A DNA stretch of 64,000 bases from Betaproteobacteria bacterium (GTDB taxonomy: Bacteria > Pseudomonadota > Gammaproteobacteria > Burkholderiales > Casimicrobiaceae): assembly GCA_016717855.1 (NCBI GenBank), contig JADKEV010000026.1, forward strand, positions 47,298-111,297. The letters run 5' to 3'. Positions 45,248 through 54,156 of the stretch are shown piece after piece (within the stretch, counting starts at the first letter, position 1; every line of letters begins with the position of its first letter). The notes beneath the pieces were generated by a model, which saw nothing but the letters and a program-made list of their open reading frames with translations, was not told the DNA's origin and ran no database searches. The translations under genes were made by a program, and so were the position numbers.

Positions 45248-46748
45248 ATTCCGTAGGATGGGTGGAGCGCGGGGCCCCCCGGGCGGGCCGGGGCCGCCTT
45301 CCGCGGCGGGCCCCGGGCCGGGCGGGCCCGGGGGGGGCCGGCCGGGACGCAGGACCCGACGGCGCCGCCTCCGCAAACGTCACGGACACGCGCGTGCCCT
45401 GTCCATTCGGCCCGTCCTCGATGCGCAACTCCGCGCCGTGGCGGCTGGTGATTTCCCACGCGATGGCGAGGCCGAGGCCGGCGCCCTCGCCGGTCGACTG
45501 CGCGCGGCGATAGAAGCGCTCGAGCACCAGCGCGCGCTCGGCCTCGGGGATTCCCGGGCCGTCATCGTCCACCAGCAACACCGGCCGCGGCCCGGCGCGC
45601 AGCCCCAGCGTGATGCGCGCACCGCGCCCGCCATGGCGGATTGCGTTGTCGACCAGGTTGCCGACGAGTTCGCGCAACAGATGCGCCTCGCCGGTGACCA
45701 CGACGCCGCTGGCGGGGCCCTCGTAGCCCAGATCGGCGCCGTTCGCGATCGCCGCGTCTGTCCACAGTTCGAGTTCGGCGCGGGCGAGTTCCGCGAGATC
45801 GACCGCTTGCGGCGCCACGGCCGGATTGGCCAGCGGATCGGCGCGCGCCAGCAACAGCAGCTGGTGCGACAGCTGGCGCAGCCGGGTCATTGTCTTGAGC
45901 ACGCTCTCCAGCGCGGCGAGATGCTTGACGGGATCCGGCTCGCGCAGCGCGCGCTCGGCTTGCACCTGCAGCGCGGCGAGCGGCGTGCGCAGTTGATGCG
46001 AGGCGTTGGCGATGAAGCGCTGCTGGCTGGATTGCGCCGCGGCCAGCTTGCCGACCAGGTCGTGCAGCGCCACCAGCAGCGGGCGGACTTCGACCGGCGC
46101 CGCGTGCGCATCGGGCAGCGGGTCGGGACGGCCGGGCCGGTAGCGCGCGAGCCGCGCCGCGATGTCGTCGAGGCTGCTCATGCCCGTCGTCACGGTATGC
46201 CAGATGGCCAGCGCGGCGAGCAGCAACAGCACGGTCTGGGGCAGCAGCGTCGAGAGCAGTATCTGGGCGACCAGCGCGTCGCGCTTGTTGGTCGTCTCCG
46301 CGACCTGCACGGTGATCACATCCGCTTCCCCACCCGGGCCCTGCAGCCCGACCGCCACCACGCGCACGGCATGGCCCTGGACCGTTGCGTCGAAATACAG
46401 CGGAGCGGCGCCGGGCCGCAACGCGCCCACGTCCGGGAGCGTCGCATTCCCGGACAGGCGCTGCCCGTCGGCGGCCACCACGTCGTAGAACACGCGATCC
46501 TGCGCATCGAACTCGAACATCTCCACCGCGGTGAGCGGCAGGTCGAGATTCGCCCTGCCTGTCGCGGCCTTGACCTGCATGGTCAGGGTCGAGGCCGAGT
46601 CGAACAGCCATTGGTCGAACACGCCGTGGGCGAAATGGCGCGCCAGCGCAAACGTGGTCGCGGCGCCGAGCAGGAGCACCAGCGACACCAGCGCGCCGAG
46701 CCGCCAGAGCAGGTGCCGGCGGAGGCTCTCAGGTGGCCGCCGCGCCAC
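45150..46748 (-). CDS. Sensor histidine kinase, TctE/QseC type
   Basis: This 532-residue kinase as written has two membrane spans (about 13-37 and 160-185) around a periplasmic 2CSK_N-type sensor region, then a HisKA with phospho-acceptor His251 (NASHQLRTPLAAL) and an ATPase domain with NLVDNAIRHGG, DDDGPGIP and GAGLGLAI. The family normally ends soon after TRVSVTFAEA, near 45370. The last 70 residues come from the G/C tract and antisense FAH sequence, and are doubtful. The GTG start overlaps the response regulator's end by 20 bases. Substrate sensed unknown; TctE relatives respond to tricarboxylates. Confidence 0.85.
   Translation of the reverse strand: MARRPPESLRRHLLWRLGALVSLVLLLGAATTFALARHFAHGVFDQWLFDSASTLTMQVKAATGRANLDLPLTAVEMFEFDAQDRVFYDVVAADGQRLSGNATLPDVGALRPGAAPLYFDATVQGHAVRVVAVGLQGPGGEADVITVQVAETTNKRDALVAQILLSTLLPQTVLLLLAALAIWHTVTTGMSSLDDIAARLARYRPGRPDPLPDAHAAPVEVRPLLVALHDLVGKLAAAQSSQQRFIANASHQLRTPLAALQVQAERALREPDPVKHLAALESVLKTMTRLRQLSHQLLLLARADPLANPAVAPQAVDLAELARAELELWTDAAIANGADLGYEGPASGVVVTGEAHLLRELVGNLVDNAIRHGGRGARITLGLRAGPRPVLLVDDDGPGIPEAERALVLERFYRRAQSTGEGAGLGLAIAWEITSRHGAELRIEDGPNGQGTRVSVTFAEAAPSGPASRPAPPGPARPGARRGRRPRPARGAPRSTHPTEFTPYASPADRSRRRWTGRARRASRCARGRRNA
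45252..45270 (+). repeat. Truncated half copy of the palindromic element
   Basis: The 19 bases CGTAGGATGGGTGGAGCGC match the left arm of copy A exactly, just after the FAH stop. The match ends abruptly where an almost pure G/C tract begins. The full element may originally have lain here. Confidence 0.7.
45268..45346. other. Near-pure G/C tract, suspected sequence artefact
   Basis: Of about 79 bases only two are A or T, with runs such as GGGGGGG and CCCCCC. The tract cuts a dispersed repeat on its left, and on its right extends the sensor kinase frame into a Pro/Gly/Arg tail with no family counterpart. I see no biological element in it. Confidence 0.5.
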
Positions 46749-47412
46749 CCTGCGCCTCCAGCCGGTAACCGAGTCCGCGGAACATCCGGATCGCCACGCC
46801 GGCCGGTTCGAGCTTCTTGCGCAAGCGGCTGACGTAGACTTCGACCGCGCTCAGGTTGGCGTCGCTGTCCCACGTGTACAGCGATTCGAACAATTGCTCC
46901 TTGCTGACCAGCGCGCGCGGCCGGCGCAGCAGCGCTTCGAGCACGGCCATCTCGCGCGCCGTCAGGTCGAGGTCGGCGCCGCCGACCTGCACGTGCCGGG
47001 TGCCGGCGTCGTAGGTGAGGTTGCCGAGCGCGATGCGCTGCGGCCCCGGTTCGTTGCCCCGGCGCAACAGCGCGCGCACCCGCGCCTCGAGTTCTCCCAG
47101 CGCAAACGGCTTGGCCAGGTAGTCGTCGCCACCCGCATCGAGCCCGGCGATCCGGTCATCGAGTTCGCTGCGCGCGCTCAGTATGAGCACAGGCGCCTGC
47201 ATGTTCTGGGCGCGCAGTTCGCGCAGCAGCGCGAGACCGTCGCCGTCAGGCAGGCCCAGGTCGAGGATCAGCATTTCGTAGCGCGTCGCCGCGCAGGCGG
47301 TGCGCGCGGCGTGCGCGCTGCGCGCAGCATCGACCGAGTAGCCGGACTGCGCCAGAGATTGCTGCAGTCCGTCGCAGAGTTCGGGGTCGTCTTCGATCAA
47401 CAGCAGGCGCAT
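46729..47412 (-). CDS. OmpR-family response regulator, TctD-like
   Basis: This 227-residue regulator has a receiver domain with phospho-acceptor Asp51 (MLILDLGLPDGDG) and the Lys of LILSARSE, then a winged-helix output (about 125-222; MAVLEALLRRPRALVSKEQL, VEVYVSRLRKKL). It is first in an operon with the sensor kinase at 46748. The similarity to TctD suggests control of an organic acid uptake system, but none adjoins. Confidence 0.92.
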   Translation of the reverse strand: MRLLLIEDDPELCDGLQQSLAQSGYSVDAARSAHAARTACAATRYEMLILDLGLPDGDGLALLRELRAQNMQAPVLILSARSELDDRIAGLDAGGDDYLAKPFALGELEARVRALLRRGNEPGPQRIALGNLTYDAGTRHVQVGGADLDLTAREMAVLEALLRRPRALVSKEQLFESLYTWDSDANLSAVEVYVSRLRKKLEPAGVAIRMFRGLGYRLEAQGGAAAT

Positions 47413-47719
47413 GGCGTGGCGTGGATTCTTCGTGTGGTCCAGTGCGCATTAGACCCGATTCGGCCGAATCTGACAGCAGTGAACCACCGAAAGGTTGGCG
47501 CAAGCAAGGGTTGCTATTGTGCAATCGTGGTTGCGAAGAATCTGTGTTTCCCGTCCCCTGGGCCGGGGACGGGCCAGGAATCGTGGCAGTCTCCTAGAGT
47601 GTAGTGCGTTCAAGCGAAGCGCGGCCGTTGGCTCCCCCCACCGGCGACGCTTCGCTACTTTTTTTGCGCGCGCGACGGACCATTGTCGCGGGACTCCGGG
47701 CGGCCGCCGCGCGGCGCGC
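47413..47719. other. Intergenic region between the response regulator and the NRAMP-related gene
   Basis: No gene is supported in these 307 bases. CCCGTCCCC at 47550-47558 pairs perfectly with GGGGACGGG at 47565-47573 across a 6-base loop, without a T tract on either side. It may be a weak or factor-dependent terminator for the transporter gene. Promoters of the regulator operon must lie here. Confidence 0.5.
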
Positions 47720-48991
47720 CTACAGCGTCGCCACCATCGCCGCAACCGCCAGCGCCATCACCAGCGTCGCCAGCCATCCGAGCACCTGCAGGCGCCGGCC
47801 GATCACGTAGTGGCCCATGATCCGCCGCTCGGTGCCCAGCAGCATCATCACCACCATGATCGGCACTGCGATCACGCCGTTGATCACCGCGCTCCACAGC
47901 AGCGCCTTGATCGGATCGATCGGGGTGAAGTTGAGGATCACGCCGCCCAGGGTCGCGAGCGCGACGATGGCGTAGAAGCGCTTCGCTTCGTACACTTTCT
48001 TGTCCAGCCCGGTGCGCCACTCGAAGCTCTCGGTCACCGCATAGGCGGCGGACCCCGCCAGCACCGGCACGGCCAGCAGGCCGGTGCCGATGATGCCCAG
48101 GCCGAACAGCAGGAAGGCGAAGTGACCCGCCAGCGGCCGCAGGGCTTCGGCGGCCTGGGCCGAGGTCTGGATGTTCGTCACGCCTGCCTGGTGCAGCGTT
48201 GCCGCGGTGGAGAGGATGATGAAGAACGCCACCAGGTTCGAAAAGCCCATGCCGACCGCGCTGTCCCACCTGATCCGCCGCAAATGCCGGAGCGCCTCGC
48301 TTTGCGCATGCGGCAGCATCGCCTCGCCGCCATTCGCGCGGAGGTCTTCCATTTCCTGCGCCGCCTGCCAGAAGAACAGATAGGGGCTGATCGTGGTGCC
48401 GAGCACGGCGACGATGATGGTGATCGTGTCGTGGTCCAGCGCGAGCTGCGGCCACAGCGTCCCCTTCGCCACCTCCAGCCACGGCACGTTGATGGTGAAC
48501 GCGACGGCCACGTACGCGAGCAGCGCCAGGGTCAGCCACTTCAGGTATCGCACATAGGTCTGGTACGACAGCAGGACCTGCAGCGCCAGGCACAGCAGGC
48601 CGAAGCCTATCGAGTAGTAATGGGCGGAGCCGCCCAGCAACAGATGCGCGGCTTCGCCCATCGCGGCGATGTCGGCGGCGATGTTGATCGTGTTGGCGAC
48701 CAGCAGCAGGCTCACGATGCCGTAGAGGACGGATTTCGGAAACTCGGCCCTGATGTTGGCGGCCAGCCCGCGTCCGGTCAGGCACCCCAGCCGCGCGCTG
48801 ATCATCTGGATGCTGGTCATCAGCGGGTAGGTGAGCAGCATCGTCCACAGCATGTTGTAGCCGAATTGCGCGCCGGCCTGCGAATAGGTGGCGATCCCGC
48901 TCGGGTCGTCGTCGGCCGCACCGGTGATGAGCCCGGGCCCGAGATGCCGGACGGCGGGGTGCTCCGCGACGCGCTTGATCTGCTGAATCAT
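47720..48991 (-). CDS. NRAMP-related divalent metal transporter with altered metal-site motifs
   Basis: This 423-residue protein has about eleven membrane spans of the LeuT/NRAMP fold. The canonical NRAMP metal motif DPGN in span 1 is DPSG here (29-32, GAADDDPSGIATYSQ), and the span 6 MPH segment with its metal-binding Met is replaced by TTISPYLFFWQA (199-210). Loss of the Asn and Met fits the NRAMP-related magnesium transporters described in recent years better than Mn2+/Fe2+ carriers. Selectivity is therefore open. A 9-bp hairpin lies just upstream of its ribosome site. Confidence 0.85.
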   Translation of the reverse strand: MIQQIKRVAEHPAVRHLGPGLITGAADDDPSGIATYSQAGAQFGYNMLWTMLLTYPLMTSIQMISARLGCLTGRGLAANIRAEFPKSVLYGIVSLLLVANTINIAADIAAMGEAAHLLLGGSAHYYSIGFGLLCLALQVLLSYQTYVRYLKWLTLALLAYVAVAFTINVPWLEVAKGTLWPQLALDHDTITIIVAVLGTTISPYLFFWQAAQEMEDLRANGGEAMLPHAQSEALRHLRRIRWDSAVGMGFSNLVAFFIILSTAATLHQAGVTNIQTSAQAAEALRPLAGHFAFLLFGLGIIGTGLLAVPVLAGSAAYAVTESFEWRTGLDKKVYEAKRFYAIVALATLGGVILNFTPIDPIKALLWSAVINGVIAVPIMVVMMLLGTERRIMGHYVIGRRLQVLGWLATLVMALAVAAMVATL

Positions 48992-49403
48992 GACTGCTCC
49001 GCCTCGTTGCCCGGCAACCGCCGGGCAATGGACCGCCTGACCATCGGCGGTCGATGTCGAATGTGCGGCGGAAATCGGGTGGCTGGACAGCCGTGTTGCG
49101 TACGCGCCCGTGGTTTTCCGCTTCCCTTGACGCCTCGCGGGAAGCGATCACCACCGGGTGAGGGGCGGTTGAAGGCTTGCCGCTAGGGCGTGGAGTCCGT
49201 TTCCGGACGACTGCTGCTACTTCCCAAGGCAATGCCCTCGGTGACGAGATGGCTGGAAGTTACCTTGATTGCTGCGGCGCGTCAATGCTCGTCCAGCGTG
49301 TTTACCGTGCGTGCTTGTCGCGCATGCGGATTGCCATGATTGCGTCGTCGTGCCGCCAGATTGCGTCGCTACGCTGGCGGCTACGTGTCGACGAAGGCAG
49401 ACC
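48992..49403. other. Divergent intergenic region between the NRAMP-related gene and creD
   Basis: No gene is supported in these 412 bases. TTGCCCGGC at 49007-49015 pairs with GCCGGGCAA at 49020-49028, 16 bases before the NRAMP-related ATG on the minus strand, so it could hide or expose its ribosome site. CGCTTCCC at 49119-49126 pairs with GGGAAGCG at 49139-49146. No known riboswitch core was recognised. Confidence 0.5.
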
Positions 49404-50744
49404 ATGCTGAATCCCGTTTCGCGCAAGATCCTGACCATTCTCTTCCTCGGCGCGCTGCTGGCGGTTGCGCTGCAGTTGATACACGGCATCGTCGTCGAGC
49501 GGCAGGCGCGGCAGCAGGAAGTCGAAGCGGGCATCGCCGCGGGCGTCGGCGGCCGCCAGACCGTGGTGGGTCCGCTGCTGTTGGCACAGGTCCGCGATCC
49601 GCCGCCGGTCATTCCGGCGCAAGCCGGCAAGCCGGCGACCGTCGGTGCGTCCACGATCCGTTGGCTCCAGGTTCTTCCCGACACGCTGGATGTCACCGGC
49701 GAAGTGGAGGTCAGGCCGCGTTACCGCGGCATTTACCGTGCGCAGACGTTCCGGCTCGACGGCACGTGGCAGGGCAGGTTCAAGGTGCCGGCGCGATTCG
49801 GACTTGCCGCGGAGAGCCGGTCTTCGATCGAGCGTGTCTTCGTCGCCTTCGCGGTGGCGGACCCGCGCGGGCTGCGGGGACGTCCGGCGTTGCGGCTCGA
49901 CGGGCGCGCGCAAACGCTGGCTGCGGGGACGTCGATCCCGGCCCTGAGTGAGGGGTTCAGGGTCGAACTCGACCCGATGGCCCTGGCCGACGGCGGGGAT
50001 CTGGCCTTTGCCCTGCACCTGTCGCTCGAAGGGACCGGCAGCCTGGCGGTGGTGCCGAGCGGCGACGACACCCGGATCGCCTTGCGCTCGAACTGGCCGC
50101 ATCCGTCGTTCGAGGGCGCATTCCTGCCCGGGGAAAAGACGATGGCGGCAGACGGCTTTTCAGCGAAATGGCAGACGACGCTGCTGGCCACCAATCTCGA
50201 CAGCCGGCTCGCCGGTTGCCTCCAGCGCGGTTCCGGCCGCTGCGAACTGCCCGGCATTGCCGTGCGTTTCGTCGAGCCGGTGAATGTCTATCAACGTTCC
50301 GAGCGCGCGGTGAAATACGGGCTGCTGTTCATCGGGCTGACGTTCGGCGCGTTCTTTCTCTTCGAGACGCTGAAGCGCTGCCGGATGCATCCGCTGCAAT
50401 ACGCGTTCGTCGGCCTCGCGCTGGCGCTCTTCTTCCTGCTGGTGATCAGCCTGTCGGAGCACATCGCGTTCGCGCTCGCCTACGGGGCGGCAGGCGCCGC
50501 ATGCGTCGCGCTGGTCACGGTATACCTGCGTTACGTGCTGGGGGGATGGCGGCGCGCGCTGGGCTTCGGCGCGCTGCTGGCGCTGCTCTACGGCGTGCTC
50601 TACGGGCTGCTGGTCTCGGAGGACAACTCGCTCGTGCTGGGTTCTCTGCTGCTGTTCGCGCTGCTGGCCGCCGCAATGTGGCTCACGCGCCGTGTCGACT
50701 GGTACACGGCGCATGACGCGCAACGCAAGGCGGACCCTGCTTAG
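49404..50744 (+). CDS. creD: CreD-family inner membrane protein
   Basis: This 446-residue protein has one N-terminal span (ILTILFLGALLAVALQLIHGIV), a long periplasmic domain (about 35-310) and a C-terminal cluster of five or six spans starting KYGLLFIGLTFGAFFLFE. RMHPLQYAFVGLALALFFLLVISLSEH is the CreD signature. CreD affects envelope integrity and beta-lactam or colicin response in E. coli and Stenotrophomonas, usually under CreBC; no creBC genes are seen here. The start at 49404 is chosen at the family N-terminus. It converges on the rhlE gene. Confidence 0.92.
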   Translation: MLNPVSRKILTILFLGALLAVALQLIHGIVVERQARQQEVEAGIAAGVGGRQTVVGPLLLAQVRDPPPVIPAQAGKPATVGASTIRWLQVLPDTLDVTGEVEVRPRYRGIYRAQTFRLDGTWQGRFKVPARFGLAAESRSSIERVFVAFAVADPRGLRGRPALRLDGRAQTLAAGTSIPALSEGFRVELDPMALADGGDLAFALHLSLEGTGSLAVVPSGDDTRIALRSNWPHPSFEGAFLPGEKTMAADGFSAKWQTTLLATNLDSRLAGCLQRGSGRCELPGIAVRFVEPVNVYQRSERAVKYGLLFIGLTFGAFFLFETLKRCRMHPLQYAFVGLALALFFLLVISLSEHIAFALAYGAAGAACVALVTVYLRYVLGGWRRALGFGALLALLYGVLYGLLVSEDNSLVLGSLLLFALLAAAMWLTRRVDWYTAHDAQRKADPA

Positions 50745-50757
50745 AAGCGTTTCGAAC

Positions 50758-52312
50758 TCAGGCGGGCTGCGTGCGCTTGCGCAACAGCGCGGGCACCGCG
50801 GCGTGGCTGCGGCCGCCATGGCGCTCGCCGGGCGCCGCGCCCGGCTGCCGCGGTGTGCCGGCCGGCGCGCGCGGCAGCGGCTGATCCGGATTCAGGTCGT
50901 AGTGGCTCTTGTCGTGCGTGCGGCCCGCCGCAGGGTCGCCCTCGGGACGCGGGGGCGCTGCGCGGCGCCCGGCGCTCTTCGGTTTGCGTGGCGCGCGGCG
51001 CGGGGCTGCGCGGCTCGCGCCGCGGGTCGCGTCCGCCTTCGCCCCGCGGTTCACGCCGGGGCTCGCGCTCGCGCCCGGATCCGGACGGGGCATGCGCGCC
51101 GCGCGGCGGACGGGCCGACGACGAACGCGATTCCGGCCGGGATTCGGAGGGCACGAAGTTCTCCGGCGTGAGCACGTCGATCTTGCGCTTGAGCAGCTTC
51201 TCGATCTCGACCAGGTGCTTGTCTTCGTCCGGGGACACCAGCGAAATCGCTTCGCCCGACGCCCCGGCGCGGCCGGTGCGGCCGATCCGGTGGATGTAGT
51301 CCTCGGCCACGTGCGGCAACTCGTAGTTGACCACCAGCGGCAGGTCCGTGATGTCGAGCCCGCGCGCCGCGACGTCGGTCGCGACCAGGATCTGCACCTT
51401 GTTGTCCTTGAAGCCGTCCAGCGCCTCGATGCGCTGGCTCTGGCTCTTGTCGCCATGGATCGCCGTCGCGTTCAGGCCGTCCTTCTCGAGCTGCCGCGCC
51501 AGGCGCGAGGCGCCATGCTTGGTGCGCATGAACACCAGCACCTGGTCGGCGCTGCGCGAGCGGACGATATGCGTGAGCAGCGAGCGCTTCTGGTCCTGCG
51601 ACACCTTGTAGACCGCATGCGTGACCAGTTCGGCCGGCGCATTGCGGCGCGCGACCTCGATCAGTTCCGGCTTGTTGAGCAACTGGTCGGCGAGCTTCTT
51701 GATCTCGTCGGAGAACGTCGCCGAGAACAGCAGGTTCTGCCGCTTCTTGGGCAGCAGCGCCATGATGCGCTTGATGTCCGGGATGAAGCCCATGTCGAGC
51801 ATCCGGTCCGCTTCGTCGAGGACGAAGATCTCGACCTGGCCCAGGTTGACCGTCTTCTGCTCGATGTGGTCCAGCAGCCGGCCTGGTGTCGCGATCAGGA
51901 TTTCGATCCCGCCGCGGACGATCGCGATCTGGTTGTTGATGTTGACGCCGCCGAAGACGACGGTCGAACGCAGGCCCGCGAACTTGCCGTAGGCGGCGAC
52001 CGACTCGGCCACCTGCATCGCGAGCTCGCGCGTCGGCGTCAGGATCAGCGCCCGCACCGGATGGCGCGCGGGGCTCGGGCTCGAACTGGCATGGTGCGCG
52101 AGAAGCTGCAGTATCGGGAGGGTGAAGCCGGCGGTCTTGCCGGTGCCGGTCTGGGCGCCGCCCATGATGTCCTTGCCGGCGAGGATCGCGGGGATCGCTT
52201 TGGCCTGGATCGGGGTGGGGTGGATGTAGCCCTTTTCGGCGACTGCGCGGAGGATTTCCTCGCGCAGCCCGAGATCGGAAAAAGCTACGGGTACGACAGC
52301 GACTTCAGTCAT
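50758..52312 (-). CDS. rhlE: RhlE-type DEAD-box RNA helicase, probable one-base insertion in its tail
   Basis: All helicase motifs are present: Q motif (HPTPIQ), AQTGTGKT, PTRELA, DEAD, SAT, and HRIGRTGRAG. The core spans residues 6-380. The basic C-terminal tail is shifted near the five-G run at 50951-50955. Dropping one base gives DKSHYDLNPDQPLP and the end VPALLRKRTQPA at 50758, with G/C third positions kept and 517 residues. As written the frame runs to 50741 into the creD stop. The start at 52312 has GGAG six bases upstream. Confidence 0.88.
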
Positions 52313-52538
52313 TGCATGCTCCAAACACGGCCTCCCATTTCAAGGGTCCGGTCCAGGCTGCGTAATGATGGGTTGTGGATTTGAAGAGCGCTGACGACGA
52401 CCGGTTTGTCATCGGCGCGAAAATTATACGCCGGTTCGCAGGGGTACAGCACCTGCGGAGCGGCGAGAGGGTGAAGCGTTTCTTTGTAGCGGACTGCTGC
52501 AGGGTCGCGGCCGAAAGAGAGAGCGTGTTGAACAGCCT

Positions 52539-52573
52539 CCCTCACCCCGGCCCTCTCCCCAAGGGAGAGGGAG
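52539..52573. repeat. Short dispersed palindrome, copy 2 (CCCTCTCCC hairpin)
   Basis: CCCTCTCCC at 52551-52559 pairs with GGGAGAGGG at 52563-52571 across a 3-base loop, preceded by CCCTCACCCCGG. The stem differs from copy 1 (18680-18702) by matched changes. It lies between the two helicase genes, where it could stop transcripts of the upstream one. Confidence 0.7.
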
Positions 52574-52605
52574 AAAACCATGGAGTTTGTATGGATCAAC
52601 GGGCC

Positions 52606-54156
52606 TTATTCCTCGCGCGCCTTCTTGGCCAGCACGGTCACTTGCGGGACGCGCCGGACCGGGGGGGCCGCGCCGTCGTTGCGGCGATCGCTGGCCTGGG
52701 CATAGCCCTCGCGGTTGAACGGCTTGGGGCCGCTCTTGCGACTTGCCGCGGCGAACGGGCTGCGCTCGGCCTGCACGCGCAACTCGGCGCGAAAGCGGTC
52801 GCCTTGCCGGTCGTACGGATCGGCCTCGACGCGGCGCGCCGCCGGCGGCTGGTTCGACCATTCCTGCTTCTTGCCCCAGGGCTGGCGGCTGTCGGTGCGG
52901 GTGGTGTTGCCATTGGCGCCATGCTCGCGGCGCGCCGGCGGACGCGAGTCCGGACGGCTGCTGCTGCCGCGATTGCCGGCCGGGCGCGGGCCCGGCTTGC
53001 GCTGGGACGACGCCGGGTAGCGCGGTTCCATGCCGACCACGGTGTGCACGGGAATCGACTGCGCCGTGTAGCGCTCGATCTGCTTGACCTGGCCCGTGTC
53101 GCGGCCGCCGGCGAAACTGATCGCGATGCCCGAGCGCCCCGCGCGGCCGGTGCGGCCGATGCGGTGCACGTAGTCTTCCGCCTGGCGCGGCAGGTCGTAG
53201 TTGAACACGTGCGTGATGCCTTGCACGTCGAGGCCGCGGGCGGCCACGTCGGTGGCGACCAGCACGCGGATGCGGCCCTGGCGCATGCCGGTCAGCGTGC
53301 GGGTGCGCTCGCGCTGGTTCATGTCGCCATGCAGCGCGGCGGCTTCGAAGCCTTCGATGGCCAGCCGGTCGGCCAGGTCATCGGCGTTGGCCTTGGTCGA
53401 GGTGAAGACCAGCGCCTGGTTGACTTCGGTGTCGCGCAGCAGGTGATCGAGCAGTCGGTTCTTGTGGCCCATGTCGTCGGTGTAGAGCAGGCGCTGCTCG
53501 ATGTTCTCGTGCTTGGTCTGCGCGTTATCGATGGCCACGCGCTGCGGGTCGCGCAGGATCGTCGCGGCCAGCTTGGTGATCGCGCCTTCGAAGGTCGCCG
53601 AGAACAGCAGCGTCTGGCGCGACTTGGGCAGCGACTTGCCGATCTCGGCCACGTCGTCGATGAAACCCATGTCGAGCATCCGGTCGGCTTCGTCGATGAC
53701 CAGGATTTCCAGGCGCGAGAAGTCGATGCGGCCGCGGCCGATGTGGTCGAGCAGGCGGCCCGGCGTCGCGATCAGGATGTCGAGGGTCGAGGAGAGCATC
53801 TTGTTCTGCAGCGGGTAGGGCATGCCGCCCAGGATGCTGCCCATCTTGATCCGGGGCAGGTTCTTGCCGTATTTCTCGGCGGCGGTGGTGATCTGCAGCG
53901 CGAGTTCGCGCGTCGGGGTCAGCACCAGGATCCGCGGCCCGCGGCCGGCGACTGCCGACGGCGTGGCCAGCTTGTGCAGCGCGGGCAGCATGAACGCGGC
54001 GGTCTTGCCGCTGCCGGTCTGCGCCGAGACCATCAGGTCGTGGCCGGCGAGCACCAGCGGAACGGTCGCGGTTTGCACGGGAGTCGGATCGGTGTAGCCG
54101 CTCGTCTCCAGCGCTTGCAGGATCTTGGGGTCCAGCCCCAGGGAGTCAAAAGTCAT
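52606..54156 (-). CDS. Second DEAD-box RNA helicase (RhlE/DbpA-like core, long basic tail)
   Basis: This is a 516-residue helicase with a complete core: TPVQTATVPL, AQTGSGKT, LTPTRELALQ, DEAD in LVIDEADRMLD, SATF and HRIGRTGRAGRSG. After residue 370 comes a 145-residue Arg/Pro/Asn-rich tail, likely an RNA-binding disordered region, ending QVTVLAKKAREE. The start at 54156 (MTFDSLGLDP) is where homology begins. It lies 294 bases upstream of the other helicase's start, on the same strand. Such paralogues act in ribosome assembly and RNA decay in the cold. Confidence 0.92.
   Translation of the reverse strand: MTFDSLGLDPKILQALETSGYTDPTPVQTATVPLVLAGHDLMVSAQTGSGKTAAFMLPALHKLATPSAVAGRGPRILVLTPTRELALQITTAAEKYGKNLPRIKMGSILGGMPYPLQNKMLSSTLDILIATPGRLLDHIGRGRIDFSRLEILVIDEADRMLDMGFIDDVAEIGKSLPKSRQTLLFSATFEGAITKLAATILRDPQRVAIDNAQTKHENIEQRLLYTDDMGHKNRLLDHLLRDTEVNQALVFTSTKANADDLADRLAIEGFEAAALHGDMNQRERTRTLTGMRQGRIRVLVATDVAARGLDVQGITHVFNYDLPRQAEDYVHRIGRTGRAGRSGIAISFAGGRDTGQVKQIERYTAQSIPVHTVVGMEPRYPASSQRKPGPRPAGNRGSSSRPDSRPPARREHGANGNTTRTDSRQPWGKKQEWSNQPPAARRVEADPYDRQGDRFRAELRVQAERSPFAAASRKSGPKPFNREGYAQASDRRNDGAAPPVRRVPQVTVLAKKAREE

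Noticed and set aside
48992..49403. Manganese (yybP-ykoY) or magnesium riboswitch upstream of the NRAMP-related gene
   Set aside because: Only simple hairpins are visible; none of the conserved loop sequences of these riboswitches could be recognised.
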